A stretch of 64,000 bases of DNA from CAVWNR01 sp963756525 (GCA_963756525.1 CAVWNR010000001.1:310001-374000); one strand, 5' to 3'. Positions 35,668 through 44,415 are shown, numbered from the stretch's first letter. Made by a program: numbers and translations. Notes: a model not told the origin generated them from the letters alone.

Positions 35668-36702
35668 ATGACTCCCGTCCCGGCCGCCGACTCGCTGCTC
35701 GTGCGGGCGATCAACGGCCGGGCGGTGGAGCATCCGCCGGTGTGGTTCATGCGCCAGGCCGGCCGATCGCTGCCCGAATACCGGGCGGTGCGGGCGGGCA
35801 ACAGCATGCTCGACGCCTGCCGCTCGTCTGAGCTGATCACCGAGGTCACCCTGCAGCCGGTGCGACGGCACGGCGTCGATGCCGCCATCCTGTTCTCCGA
35901 CATCGTGCTGCCTCTGGTCGCCGTCGGCGTCGGCATCGACATCGTGCCTGGCGTCGGGCCGGTCGTCGACAAGCCGGTGCGCAGCGTCGGCGACCTGGAC
36001 GCGCTGGGCGAGCTGACCCCCGACCATGTGCCGTATGTGACGTCGGCGGTGCGCGCGCTGGTGGCAGAGCTCGGCCCGACGCCGCTGATCGGCTTCGCCG
36101 GGGCACCGTTCACGCTGGCGAGCTACCTGGTCGAGGGCGGCCCGTCGCGCGAGCACGTGCGCACGAAGGCGCTGATGCACGGGGATCCGGGACTCTGGCA
36201 CGCGCTGCTCGGCCGGCTCGCGGCGATCTCGGCCGCGTTCCTGCGGGTGCAGGTCGCGGCCGGCGCGGCGACGGTGCAGCTGTTCGACTCCTGGGCCGGC
36301 GCGCTCTCGGCCGCGGACTACGAGCGGTTCGTGCTGCCGCACAGCCGAACCGTGCTGGCCGATCTCGGCGTGCCGCGCATCCACTTCGGCGTCGGCACCG
36401 GCGAGCTGCTGGCACTGATGCGCGCGGCCGGCGCGGACGCCGTCGGCGTCGACTGGCGGATGCCGCTGGACCAGGCGGCACGGCGCATCGGGCCCGGCGC
36501 GGGCGTGCAGGGCAACCTCGACCCGGCGCTGCTGCTCGCCGACTGGCCGGTCATCGAACACGAGGTGCGCCGCATCGTCGCGGAGGGCCGCGCCGCTCAC
36601 GGGCACGTCTTCAACCTGGGCCACGGCGTCCTTCCCGAGACCGATCCGGACGTGCTCACCCGCGTGGTGGAGCTGGTGCACTCCCTCGGGCTGCCGGAAT
36701 GA
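35668..36702 (+). CDS. hemE: Uroporphyrinogen decarboxylase
   Basis: 344 aa; the ATG at MTPVPAADS has GAGGG upstream, and an ATG three codons earlier is alternative. It converts uroporphyrinogen III to coproporphyrinogen III. Conserved signatures: the N-terminal PVWFMRQAGRSLPEYR (catalytic Arg pair), ILFSDIVLP (Asp), GFAGAPFTLASYLVEGG, LFDSWAGALS and FNLGHGVLPETDPD. It is first in the hemE-hemY-hemQ operon. Confidence 0.96.
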   Translation: MTPVPAADSLLVRAINGRAVEHPPVWFMRQAGRSLPEYRAVRAGNSMLDACRSSELITEVTLQPVRRHGVDAAILFSDIVLPLVAVGVGIDIVPGVGPVVDKPVRSVGDLDALGELTPDHVPYVTSAVRALVAELGPTPLIGFAGAPFTLASYLVEGGPSREHVRTKALMHGDPGLWHALLGRLAAISAAFLRVQVAAGAATVQLFDSWAGALSAADYERFVLPHSRTVLADLGVPRIHFGVGTGELLALMRAAGADAVGVDWRMPLDQAARRIGPGAGVQGNLDPALLLADWPVIEHEVRRIVAEGRAAHGHVFNLGHGVLPETDPDVLTRVVELVHSLGLPE

Positions 36703-36712
36703 GGGTGCGCGG

Positions 36713-38122
36713 ATGAGGGTGGTGGTCGTCGGCGGCGGGATTTCCGGGCTCGCCGCCGCCTGGCACGTCGCGGACCTGGCACCGCATGCCGAGGTCGTCG
36801 TGCTCGAGGCGGCGCGTGCGGTCGGCGGCAAGCTGCGGGTCGCATCGGTGGCCGATCTGGCGGTGGACGTCGGGGCCGAAGCGATGCTGGGCCGCCGCCC
36901 CGAGGGCCTCTCGCTGGTACGCGCGGTCGGGCTCGGGGACGACGTGATCCATCCGCTCACGACGGCCGCACGCGTGCGCGCGGGCGGCGCCGACCACCCG
37001 TTGCCGGCGCGCACGATGATGGGCATCCCCGCCGACCTCGACGCCGCCCGTGCCTCCGGTGTGCTGAGCGACGCGGCGCTGGCGCGGATCGCCGCCGAGC
37101 CCGAGCGCCCGCCGCTCGAACCGCTCACCGGCGACGTCGCGGTCGGCTCGCTGGTTCGCGAGCGGCTGGGCGACGAGGTCGTCGACCGGCTCGTCGAGCC
37201 GCTGCTCGGCGGCGTGTACGCCGGTCGGGCCGACCAGCTCTCGCTGCGCGCGACGATGCCGGCCCTCGCCGAGCGGCTGCGGCAGGGTGGCTCGCTGGTG
37301 CGTGCGGCGCACGCGGTGACCGACGTCGGCACGCACGATCCTTCGGCGGGACCGGTGTTTGCGTCGTTGCGCGGCGGACTGGGCCGGCTGCCGGCCGCGC
37401 TCGCCGCAGTCGGGCGGTTCACGGTGCGGACCGGCGTCACCGCGCGGACGATCACGCGGACAGCGCGCGGCTTCGCCGTCGAGTGCGGTCCCGTCCCGGT
37501 CCCTGAAGTCGTCGAGGCGGACGCTGTGGTGGTCGCGGTCCCTCCGGTGAAGGCGCGCGGCCTGTTGCGCGACGTTGCGCCCGGCGCGGCCGCAGAGGTG
37601 GCGGGCATCGAGACCGCCAGCATGGCGATCGTCACGCTGGCCTTCCGCGGCGTCGCGCTGCCGCCCGGCAGCGGGCTGCTGATCGGCACGCGGGAGGGCT
37701 TCGCGGTCAAGGCGGTCACCCTGTCGTCGCAGAAGTGGCCGGGTACGCCGGACGGGCTCGCCGTGCTGCGCGCGTCGATCGGCCGCGCCGGCGACACTCG
37801 CGACCTGCAGCATGAGGACGCCGAACTGGTGACGCTGGTACGCCGCGAGCTCGCGGCGCTGCTCGGCGTCGACGCCCCGCCGGTCGACACGCTGGTCACC
37901 CGCTGGGGCGGGGCGCTGCCGCAGTACGGCGTCGGGCACGTCGAGCGGGTCGCCCGGATCCGCGCGGCGGTGGCCGAGGTTCCCGGGCTGGCCGTCTGCG
38001 GCGCCGCGTACGACGGGGTCGGCATCCCGGCGTGCATCGCCGCGGCCCGCCAGGCCGCCGCCGTCGTCACCGCGCGGGCAGAATGGGACGCATGGTCGAC
38101 GGCAAGCAGGCACGCGAACTGA
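36713..38122 (+). CDS. hemY: Coproporphyrinogen III oxidase (HemY/CgoX, FAD)
   Basis: 469 aa; GAGGG sits 7 bp before the ATG and only 10 bp separate it from hemE. The FAD-binding loop is VVVGGGISGLAAAW (1-15). The conserved GAEAML segment, FASLRGGLGRLP and the C-terminal dinucleotide segment (AVCGAAYDGVGIPACIA) are present. In Gram-positive bacteria this enzyme oxidises coproporphyrinogen to coproporphyrin III in the pathway that ends with HemQ; hemQ overlaps its 3' end, supporting that route. The ferrochelatase gene hemH is not in the window. Confidence 0.94.
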   Translation: MRVVVVGGGISGLAAAWHVADLAPHAEVVVLEAARAVGGKLRVASVADLAVDVGAEAMLGRRPEGLSLVRAVGLGDDVIHPLTTAARVRAGGADHPLPARTMMGIPADLDAARASGVLSDAALARIAAEPERPPLEPLTGDVAVGSLVRERLGDEVVDRLVEPLLGGVYAGRADQLSLRATMPALAERLRQGGSLVRAAHAVTDVGTHDPSAGPVFASLRGGLGRLPAALAAVGRFTVRTGVTARTITRTARGFAVECGPVPVPEVVEADAVVVAVPPVKARGLLRDVAPGAAAEVAGIETASMAIVTLAFRGVALPPGSGLLIGTREGFAVKAVTLSSQKWPGTPDGLAVLRASIGRAGDTRDLQHEDAELVTLVRRELAALLGVDAPPVDTLVTRWGGALPQYGVGHVERVARIRAAVAEVPGLAVCGAAYDGVGIPACIAAARQAAAVVTARAEWDAWSTASRHAN

Positions 38123-38787
38123 ACAAGGTCGTCCGCTACACCGCATGGTCGGTGTTCCGCACCGCGCGCCCGCTCGGCGACACCGACCGGCAGGGACTCG
38201 CCGACGAGGTGAGCGAACTCTTCGAGCAGCTCGCCGCCAAGGACGTCACGGTCCGCGGTACCTACGACGTCAGCGCGCTGCGCCATGACGCCGACCTCAT
38301 GGTGTGGTGGCACGCCTCAACCGCCGAGGCGCTGCAGGACGCGTACAGCCGGCTGCGCCGCACCCGGCTCGGCGCCCAGCTCGACCCGACCTGGTCGAAC
38401 ATGGCCCTGCACCGCCCGGCCGAGTTCAACAAGAGCCACCTGCCAGCGTTCCTCGCCGACGAGACCCCGCGCCGTTACGTCTGCGTCTACCCGTTCGTCC
38501 GCTCCTACGAGTGGTACCTGCTGCCCGACGAAGAGCGGCGGGCGCTGCTCGCCGAGCACGGCATGATGGCCCGCGAGTACCCGGACGTGCGCGCCAACAC
38601 CGTCTCGTCGTTCGCGCTCGGCGACTACGAGTGGATCCTGGCCTTCGAGGCCGACGAGCTGCACCGCATCGTCGATCTCATGCGCCACCTGCGCGGCTCG
38701 GCGACCCGTCGCCACGTCCGGCTCGAAGTGCCGTTCCACACCGGAACCCGCCGCAGCGTCGCCGAACTCGTGGCTGCCCTGCCGTAA
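38092..38787 (+). CDS. hemQ: Coproheme decarboxylase HemQ (chlorite dismutase family)
   Basis: 231 aa from MVDGKQ; an in-frame ATG 9 bp upstream is alternative. It decarboxylates Fe-coproporphyrin to haem b using peroxide, the last step of the coproporphyrin pathway. Signature HRPAEFNKSHLPAFL, then VYPFVRSYEWYLLPDEERRALL (catalytic Tyr in RSYEWY), and EHGMMAREYPDVRANTVSSFALGDYEWILAFEA (proximal haem His within the MxxHG-like region). It overlaps hemY by 31 bp. It is the last gene before the accessory island. Confidence 0.95.
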   Translation: MVDGKQARELNKVVRYTAWSVFRTARPLGDTDRQGLADEVSELFEQLAAKDVTVRGTYDVSALRHDADLMVWWHASTAEALQDAYSRLRRTRLGAQLDPTWSNMALHRPAEFNKSHLPAFLADETPRRYVCVYPFVRSYEWYLLPDEERRALLAEHGMMAREYPDVRANTVSSFALGDYEWILAFEADELHRIVDLMRHLRGSATRRHVRLEVPFHTGTRRSVAELVAALP

Positions 38788-39268
38788 GCGGCTACGCGGC
38801 AAACGGCGGCGAGCTGGGTCGATCTGCGCGCGGCTCGACGGCGCGACTTGGTGAGCGCAAGCTGTCTGACCGCCGACTTCGGCCGCGGAGCGAGGACGCG
38901 CCAGTGACGCGGCCAGCTATTGCGACCCTGGGGACGCGTCGGATTGGCGACCGTCCCGCTTCGCATGCTCGCGTCCACATGAGTCCATCCGTCCCATGCG
39001 CCCGGTCGCGGGAAGCTCCGCGCGGACAGTCGGCCCACTGACTTCGGATGATCGACAATGAGCACCGAGATGGCGCTCACCGAGCCGTCGTTGTGCGCTG
39101 CCGCATGCTTGGCGCGTCGTCGCCCAGATGAATCGATCTGCCCGGTTTCGCGATGTGACCAGACAGCTGGTCATCTATTGGTGTCGGAGGCGATGATGTG
39201 GATCGACGTTGAGGAGGAGGTCTTCGGGCTGTGCCGCCGCCGCTAGCGAAGGACTCGTTCTCGGGGAT
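38788..39268 (+). other. Non-coding stretch at the left edge of the accessory island
   Basis: 481 bp without a convincing gene. A 62-codon ORF (39058-39246) has atypical composition and no recognisable motif. Base composition changes here: more A/T, with stretches such as the one around 39050-39240. No inverted terminal repeat, integrase or tRNA end was found. Confidence 0.4.
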
Positions 39269-39766
39269 TCAGGCGGGCAGGAACTTGTATCGTTTGAGCA
39301 GCCGGATCATGTGCTCGCCCTCTGTCGCAGCGTCTGGACCGACGGCGGTCTCGGCGATCAACCGGTGCAGGATGGTCGGGAAGGACAGGACTTCCACGCC
39401 GAGCGCGTTTGCGTGGTCGATGACCTGCGGTCCGGCATGCGGGCCTAGTTCGCCGACGACGAGGATCGCGCGGTAATCCTGCGTGTCGAAGAGGTTGGCG
39501 AGGGCCTGTTTGGACTCGGGTCGTTCGGCGAAGTTGAACAGCTCGGGCCAGCTCTTGATATGGCTGGCGGTGATCTTCTCGGTGTGCCAGCCCTTGACTT
39601 CGACCGCGATCGGCTTACGCCGGTCGGCGGTGATACCGCAGAGGTCGATATCGGACCAGCCGACCCCGCCGCCTGCCGTCGTGTACTTGTACCTGACCCG
39701 GCTACGCAGGAAATAGCCGTCGAGTTCCAGGTAGCGGCGGACGAGTTCCTCGTTGGCGTCGGGCAT
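39269..39766 (-). CDS. Predicted PD-(D/E)XK-superfamily nuclease-like protein
   Basis: 165 aa. The ATG at MPDANEEL was chosen because similarity to a folded domain begins there: an N-terminal helix (VRRYLELDGYFLRSRVRYKY), then GWSDIDLCGITADRRKPIAVEVKGWH. The last stretch has the layout D...(I/V)EVK typical of the PD-(D/E)XK core: Asp in SDIDL, then E-V-K. A C-terminal segment (YRAILVVGELGPHAGPQVIDHANALGVEVLSF) resembles the strand-helix-strand end of restriction-endonuclease-like folds. It may act on DNA ends or serve as an endonuclease; the family name is unknown to me. It is divergent from the UDG-like gene, sharing a 74-bp intergenic region. Confidence 0.55.
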   Translation of the reverse strand: MPDANEELVRRYLELDGYFLRSRVRYKYTTAGGGVGWSDIDLCGITADRRKPIAVEVKGWHTEKITASHIKSWPELFNFAERPESKQALANLFDTQDYRAILVVGELGPHAGPQVIDHANALGVEVLSFPTILHRLIAETAVGPDAATEGEHMIRLLKRYKFLPA

Positions 39767-39840
39767 GCCTGCACGCTGCCACAGCGGGCGTCTTGGGTCG
39801 ATCGGTCGACGGAGACCGAACCTTGGGGGATGCTGCTGGG

Positions 39841-40629
39841 GTGTGGCCGACGCATCGGCGCCGGGTGGCGAACTTCTGGGACCGGCACGTCGCCGCCTGG
39901 CTATCCGGGGCGGACCCGATGGACGGGCCGCTGCCGGGATGGTTTGGCAGCTTCGCCGGCACCGGCCGGGGCGCGGTGACCAGCGAGGGTTTCGTGGAGC
40001 CCTACATCGGCGACCTGCGGGGTACCCACGGCGAGCCGCGGCTGGTGATCCTCGGGCTGAATCCGGGCCAGTACTTCCCGGCGATGCAGTCGCGGACCGG
40101 GGTGTTCGCTGAGGAAATCCGACAGCTGGGCAGCTACAGCGCATGGGCCGCCAGCCAGCCCTACCACCGCGAGCCATGGTGGAGCTTCCGCGGCGGATCG
40201 AATGTCTACTTCACCTCGCGGCTCGCGTTCACCGCGGCCTGGCTGGGTGATCCGGCGGCGACGTTCCACGATTTGCTGATCTTCGAGCTGTATCCGTGGC
40301 ACTCCACCGCAGTCACCGCACCGATGCAGCCTCCCGGTGTCATCATCGACGAGTTCGTCTGGCGGCCGGTCTCTGAGATCGCCACCGGCCACGTTTTCGC
40401 CTTCGGGAAGCACTGGGCCAACCTGGCCGAACGGCTCGACTTGCCGACCGTCGCCCGGCTCGGCGCCGACGGCGAGCCATACGGGTCGACCGTGCCCAGC
40501 CGGGCCGTCCGCGTGCACCGGCTACCCAGCAACCAACTCCTCGTCATCGAATGGCACTCCGGCAGCGCCGGACCACCTCGACGAGACGAAACCGAACTGC
40601 TCCACCACACGATCAAGATTCTTGACTAG
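39841..40629 (+). CDS. Uracil-DNA glycosylase-superfamily-like protein
   Basis: 262 aa from GTG (VWPTHRRRVANFW), which has a G-rich ribosome site about 10 bp upstream. The region RLVILGLNPGQYFPAMQSRTG resembles motif A of the UDG superfamily (GLNPG followed by a polar loop). Near the C-terminus, LLVIEWHSGSAGPP sits where the His-containing motif B would be. Aromatic segments between (SAWAASQPYHREPWWSF) are distinctive. It may recognise damaged or modified bases, but both the assignment and activity are inference from two short motifs. It pairs divergently with the nuclease-like gene. Confidence 0.5.
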   Translation: MWPTHRRRVANFWDRHVAAWLSGADPMDGPLPGWFGSFAGTGRGAVTSEGFVEPYIGDLRGTHGEPRLVILGLNPGQYFPAMQSRTGVFAEEIRQLGSYSAWAASQPYHREPWWSFRGGSNVYFTSRLAFTAAWLGDPAATFHDLLIFELYPWHSTAVTAPMQPPGVIIDEFVWRPVSEIATGHVFAFGKHWANLAERLDLPTVARLGADGEPYGSTVPSRAVRVHRLPSNQLLVIEWHSGSAGPPRRDETELLHHTIKILD

Positions 40630-40798
40630 CGCAGAGACGCGAACACCACACAGGCCCACTCAAAGCGCGCCCTACGACGGGGCGCGCATCTCCGTCGCTA
40701 TGCGCGCGATCGCCCGAGGACGTGTTCACCGCGCGTATGGATTCGTCAGATGCAGTGTTGTGGCGGCGCCAGCGTCGGGTCACCTGTCAGCTCGTCGC

Positions 40799-42916
40799 TC
40801 ATGCGGCGCGGGCTGGTGCGAATGGGTAGACCCGGCCGGCACCGGCCTGGCGCAACAACCGGGCGACCACGGTGAACGTCCAGCCGGTGTCGAGGAGATC
40901 GTCGACGAGGAGCACCGACTGTCCGGTCAGCTGTGAAGCAAGCGCGGCGGGTATTTCGTAGCCGTTCCACACCTCGCGCAGTCGTAGCGCGCTGTTCGAG
41001 CGACCGCTTGTCGAGTGCCCGCCGTGGGGCACGCCCCCGAGGTCGGTGAGGCGTCCGATGCCGGCGAGTCGGCCGGCCAGATCGGCGATGAGCAGCGGCC
41101 TGCGTCGGGAGCCGACGTGCACGACCGCGGCCGGGCGCTGCGCCCAGTGCCATGCGGCGAGCACCTGGACGCAGGCATTGATCACGTCTTCGGGAAGCGG
41201 CGCGTCGACAACCTGCGCGGCGAGCAATGACCGCAGCCGTGGCCCGAAGCCGAGATCTGTGAAGCGGGCGATCACGCGGCCGACTTCGGCCTGCTCGGCC
41301 GCGGGCAGCTTCCCGCCGATGTCGATACCGAGACCGGGCATGGCGGCCGGCCACATCCGCCTTGGATCGAACGACACGCCGGGCCGGCCAAGTGCAAGCC
41401 TGGCGGCGGAGACCGCTTGCTCACCGACCTCGCGCGAGAGTTCGAGCCCGCCGCAGTTGTCGCACCGACCGCAATCGCGAGCGGCCGGATCGTCGAGTTG
41501 TGCCCGCAGAAATCGCATCCGGCACTGCTCGGTGCGCTGGTATTCGCGCATTGCGCGTTGCTCGTCCTGACGCACCTGGGCGACCCTGCGGTAGCGGTCG
41601 GCGTCGTAGTGCCAGTCGGCTCCGGTCGCGATCCAACCACCCCGCACCCGCTCGACCGCCCCGTCGACGTCGAGCACCTTGAGCATCGTTTCCAGTCGCG
41701 ATCGCGACAGCTCGACGCGGGTCTCGAGCGCGGCGGTGCTCATCGGCGCGTCTTGTGCAGAAAGTGCGTGCAGCGCCGCGCGGACGTGCTGTTCGGCGGG
41801 GAATCCGGCCGAGGCGAAGTAGTCCCAGATGGCCGCATCCTCCGGACCCGGCAGAAGGATCACCTGCGCTCGATCAACGCCGCGTCCGGCGCGGCCTACC
41901 TGCTGGTAGTACGCGATCGGTGAGGCCGGAGCGCCGAAGTGGATCACGAAACCAAGGTCGGGTTTGTCGAAACCCATGCCCAGGGCCGACGTCGCGACAA
42001 GCCCCTTCACCCGGTTGTGGATCAGATCCTCCTCGGCGGCCAGCCGCTGCGTCGGCTCGGTCTGGCCGGAGTACGCAGCCACCGCGAATCCGCGCTCGCG
42101 AAGGTAGCCGGCAACCTCTTGCGAGCCCGCCACGGTGAGCGTGTAGATGATCCCCGACCCCGGCAGGCAGGCGAGGTTCTCGGCAAGCCACGCTAACCGT
42201 TGCGGGCTTGTTCCCAGGTCGAGGACAGCCAAGTACAGCGACTCGCGGTCCAGGCTGCCGCGCAGCACCACAACATCCGCCGCCTGCTGGCCGAGACCCA
42301 GTACGTCGGCGACGTCGGCGATGACCCGCGCGTTGGCGGTAGCGGTGGTCGCCAGCACCGGAATGCCGTCGGGCAGCGCGGGCAGCAGTGTGCGCAGCCG
42401 ACGGAAGTCGGGTCGAAAGTCGTGACCCCAGTCCGAGATGCAATGCGCCTCGTCCACGACAAGCAGCCCGCAGCTCGTCGCGAGCTGGGGCAGCACGTTG
42501 TCGCGGAAGTCGGGGTTGTTCAACCGTTCCGGGGAGACCAGCAGGACATCGACCTGCCCGCGCGACACGTCGGCGTAGACCTCCCGCCACTCATCGACGT
42601 TCGTGGAGTTGACCGTGACAGCACCGATCCCGGCTCGGCGGGCGGCGGCAATCTGATTACGCATCAGGGCAAGCAGCGGCGACACGATCACGGTCGGTCC
42701 GCTCCCCTGCGCCCGCAGCAGGGCGGTGGCCACGAAATACACCGCCGACTTGCCCCATCCGGTTCGCTGCACGACCAACGCCCGCCGCCGCTCGGCCACC
42801 AAAGCCGAGATCGCCGTCCACTGATCCTCCCGCAGGACGGCACCCTCGCCGGCAAGCGCAGCCAGCACCTGTTCAGCACGAGCCCGAAGCTCCGTCAGAT
42901 CACCCAGCCCGCCCAC
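40799..42916 (-). CDS. RecQ-family DNA helicase fused to a phosphoribosyltransferase-like domain
   Basis: 705 aa, GTG start. Helicase core: Walker A RTGWGKSAVY (Lys56), DEAH box LLVVDEAHCISDWGHDFRPDF, motif III ATTATA, motif VI YYQQVGRAGRG. A RecQ-type zinc site follows (CRMRFLRAQL ... CGRCDNC). The final ~60 aa contain LLVDDLLDTGWTFTVVARLLR (668-688), a PRPP-binding loop of the type I phosphoribosyltransferase/ComF fold. It is a 3'-5' helicase with a domain whose role is unclear; ComF-like domains often accompany DNA uptake or repair. It stands alone between the UDG-like gene and the TA loci. Confidence 0.85.
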   Translation of the reverse strand: MGGLGDLTELRARAEQVLAALAGEGAVLREDQWTAISALVAERRRALVVQRTGWGKSAVYFVATALLRAQGSGPTVIVSPLLALMRNQIAAARRAGIGAVTVNSTNVDEWREVYADVSRGQVDVLLVSPERLNNPDFRDNVLPQLATSCGLLVVDEAHCISDWGHDFRPDFRRLRTLLPALPDGIPVLATTATANARVIADVADVLGLGQQAADVVVLRGSLDRESLYLAVLDLGTSPQRLAWLAENLACLPGSGIIYTLTVAGSQEVAGYLRERGFAVAAYSGQTEPTQRLAAEEDLIHNRVKGLVATSALGMGFDKPDLGFVIHFGAPASPIAYYQQVGRAGRGVDRAQVILLPGPEDAAIWDYFASAGFPAEQHVRAALHALSAQDAPMSTAALETRVELSRSRLETMLKVLDVDGAVERVRGGWIATGADWHYDADRYRRVAQVRQDEQRAMREYQRTEQCRMRFLRAQLDDPAARDCGRCDNCGGLELSREVGEQAVSAARLALGRPGVSFDPRRMWPAAMPGLGIDIGGKLPAAEQAEVGRVIARFTDLGFGPRLRSLLAAQVVDAPLPEDVINACVQVLAAWHWAQRPAAVVHVGSRRRPLLIADLAGRLAGIGRLTDLGGVPHGGHSTSGRSNSALRLREVWNGYEIPAALASQLTGQSVLLVDDLLDTGWTFTVVARLLRQAGAGRVYPFAPARAA

Positions 42917-43119
42917 CCGCCTTGTCTAACAGTCGCAGCCGACACTCCCGTCGCCGATCCCGCACCAACCACTGCCCACCGAGCCAGAGCCGCCGATCTC
43001 GCGCGGGCTTGGCGGGCGTGTCGGGTGCGCGCTATCAGCCCAGATCGATCACTAAGCATTCCGGCTGCGGTCCCATAGCGGGCGGTCGCGGCGGAAGGTC
43101 GGATACGTAGACTGAGCCT

Positions 43120-43284
43120 GTGTCTGCGATTGATCCCGCGGGTGAGCCGGTGGCGTTGACGGTGCTTCCGCCGGAGGAGGCGCTACGTCGGGCCAAGCCC
43201 GTGCCGCCGGAGCAGGATCTGCTGATCGACGGTCTCACCGAGGCCGAGTGGCAGGCCTTCGAGAACGCGCTCGCTGAGCGGTGA
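43120..43284 (+). CDS. VapB-type antitoxin (54 aa)
   Basis: GTG start; too short for many ORF callers. The sequence ends LLIDGLTEAEWQAFENALAER, matching small VapB antitoxins whose C-terminal helix binds the toxin. The N-terminal half is extended and Pro-rich and lacks a clear DNA-binding fold. The stop overlaps the start of the PIN-domain gene (GTGA), the standard antitoxin-toxin coupling. Its toxin partner has been damaged by recombination (next entry). Confidence 0.7.
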   Translation: MSAIDPAGEPVALTVLPPEEALRRAKPVPPEQDLLIDGLTEAEWQAFENALAER

Positions 43285-43775
43285 CTAGCGGCCCGCCGAG
43301 AACGGTCGTGGCGGACACGATGGCGGTGTCCGCGCTGGTGAACGCGCCGCGGAACCCGAAGCTGACGGACCGATACCGGGCGGTCATCGCGGATGCGCCG
43401 ATCGTGGTGTCGTTCATGACGATTACTGAGTTGCGCTACGGCGCGCTGCGGGCCGGCTGGGGTGAGCTGCGTCGGCGCGGCCTGGAGCGTGACCTGGCCC
43501 AATTCGTGATCGTTCAACCGGACGACGCGCTGATCCGGATCTGCGCCGCGGTGCGGGCCACGGCGGAGCGGGCCGGGCTGGGCCTGGGGCACAAGATTCA
43601 GGCTGCCGAGGCCAACCGCCAGTCGCTGAGCGGCTACGTCGTCGACCGGCTCGCGGAGGTCGTCCAGGTCCTCGGCGTGGCCGGCTACGTCGACTCCTAT
43701 GCCCCGCCACGACGCACCGGTGTCTCGCTCGAGGGTGCCGTCCAAGCGGTACGCGAGGTCCGCGAAGCATCGTGA
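43281..43775 (+). CDS. Chimeric gene: truncated VapC PIN domain fused to the C-terminal part of a VapB antitoxin
   Basis: 164 aa. Residues 1-106 are the N-terminal part of a VapC RNase: VVADTMAVSALVN (Asp12), FMTITELRYG (Glu50), ending LGLGHKI where intact toxins continue into their third and fourth catalytic acids. From codon 107 (43599) the protein becomes identical in register to residues 19-76 of the antitoxin at 49382-49612 (QAAEANRQSLSGYVVDRLAEV ... AVREVREAS). The junction preserves the reading frame in both halves. The hybrid should lack RNase activity and lacks the ribbon DNA-binding segment of the antitoxin. The next toxin frame starts at its stop (GTGA). Confidence 0.8.
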   Translation: MTSGPPRTVVADTMAVSALVNAPRNPKLTDRYRAVIADAPIVVSFMTITELRYGALRAGWGELRRRGLERDLAQFVIVQPDDALIRICAAVRATAERAGLGLGHKIQAAEANRQSLSGYVVDRLAEVVQVLGVAGYVDSYAPPRRTGVSLEGAVQAVREVREAS

Positions 43776-44211
43776 GCCTCGCCGTCGTCGACGCCTCGAT
43801 ACTGACCCTCTTCTATGTCTCCGACGACACACGGCGCACCCGGGTCAATGCGCGCTTGGCCAGTGGGGATGCACTGTTCGCGCCGGCGCACGTCGACGCC
43901 GAGGTTCTGTCGGCCCCTGCGCGCGGGCTGGCCAGGGCCAGCATAAAGTGTCGGCCGCGCGGGACCGCGCGCCGTGGCACACCTGTCCGGGTTCCCGCTA
44001 CGACGCATGCCGCTGCCGCCGCTCCTCGAGCGCATGTGGCAACTTCGCCGCAACGTCACCGCGTACGACGCGGCCTACCTCGCCCTCGCCGAACAGCTCA
44101 ACTGCCCCCTCGTCACCTGCGACGCCAAGCTCGCCGGAGCCAGCGGACCCCGCGGCACCATCGAACTCATTGCCTAGCCGCGGCAAACATGACCGCGCCT
44201 GAACCGTCGTT
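43599..44211 (+). repeat. Direct duplication, copy 1 (partner 49436-50045)
   Basis: About 613 bp nearly identical (roughly 95 % by eye) to 49436-50045 in the same orientation. It begins at CAGGCTGCCGAGG inside an antitoxin codon and ends just after a shared CCTGA-CCGTCGTT tail past the toxin stop. Copy 1 carries extra bases (+3 near 43915, +1 at about 43947). Confidence 0.9.
43772..44177 (+). pseudogene. Frameshifted copy of a VapC (PIN-domain) toxin
   Basis: The frame starting at GTG 43772 (VSLAVVDASILTLFYVSDD) matches the intact toxin at 49609. After EVLSA it has a 3-base addition, then a single-base insertion near 43947 (AGCATAAAG in place of AGCAAAAG). The rest (MAHLSGFPLRRMPLPP ... TCDAKLAGASGPRGTIELIA) therefore lies in another frame. 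The N-terminal Asp and Glu and the C-terminal Asp residues are encoded in different frames, so a functional RNase is not made. Confidence 0.85.
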
Positions 44212-44415
44212 CTGGTGCACCACTCGAAAGGTCGAGGCGATTCCATATGGATCGTTCTCATACTGCAACATCGGGCGTCCGCGGTATTGGCGGTAGCCGT
44301 CATGCATGTGCCTCGAGTCCGCCTGCCGCGTGCGCAGATTGATCACGATTGGGTCAGGTGAGTGGCGCGGACGCTTGCAGGTCGTCAACGATCACTGAGG
44401 GCAGGCCGCGAGGCA

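Noticed and set aside
35314..38313. A 999-codon minus-strand frame opposite hemE-hemY-hemQ
   Set aside because: Shadow of three confidently identified haem genes; low-complexity Arg/Ala/Ser composition and no domain.
39058..39246. 62-codon ORF at the island edge
   Set aside because: No motif, poor ribosome site and atypical Cys/Arg-rich composition.
43035..43832. Minus-strand ORF sharing an N-terminus with one at 48545-49669
   Set aside because: The similarity is only the reverse strand of the duplicated TA segment; it supports the duplication but is not a gene family.
44167..44388. A 73-codon minus-strand ORF just outside duplication copy 1
   Set aside because: No recognised motif and it runs into the duplicated segment; possibly a fragment, but not enough to call.
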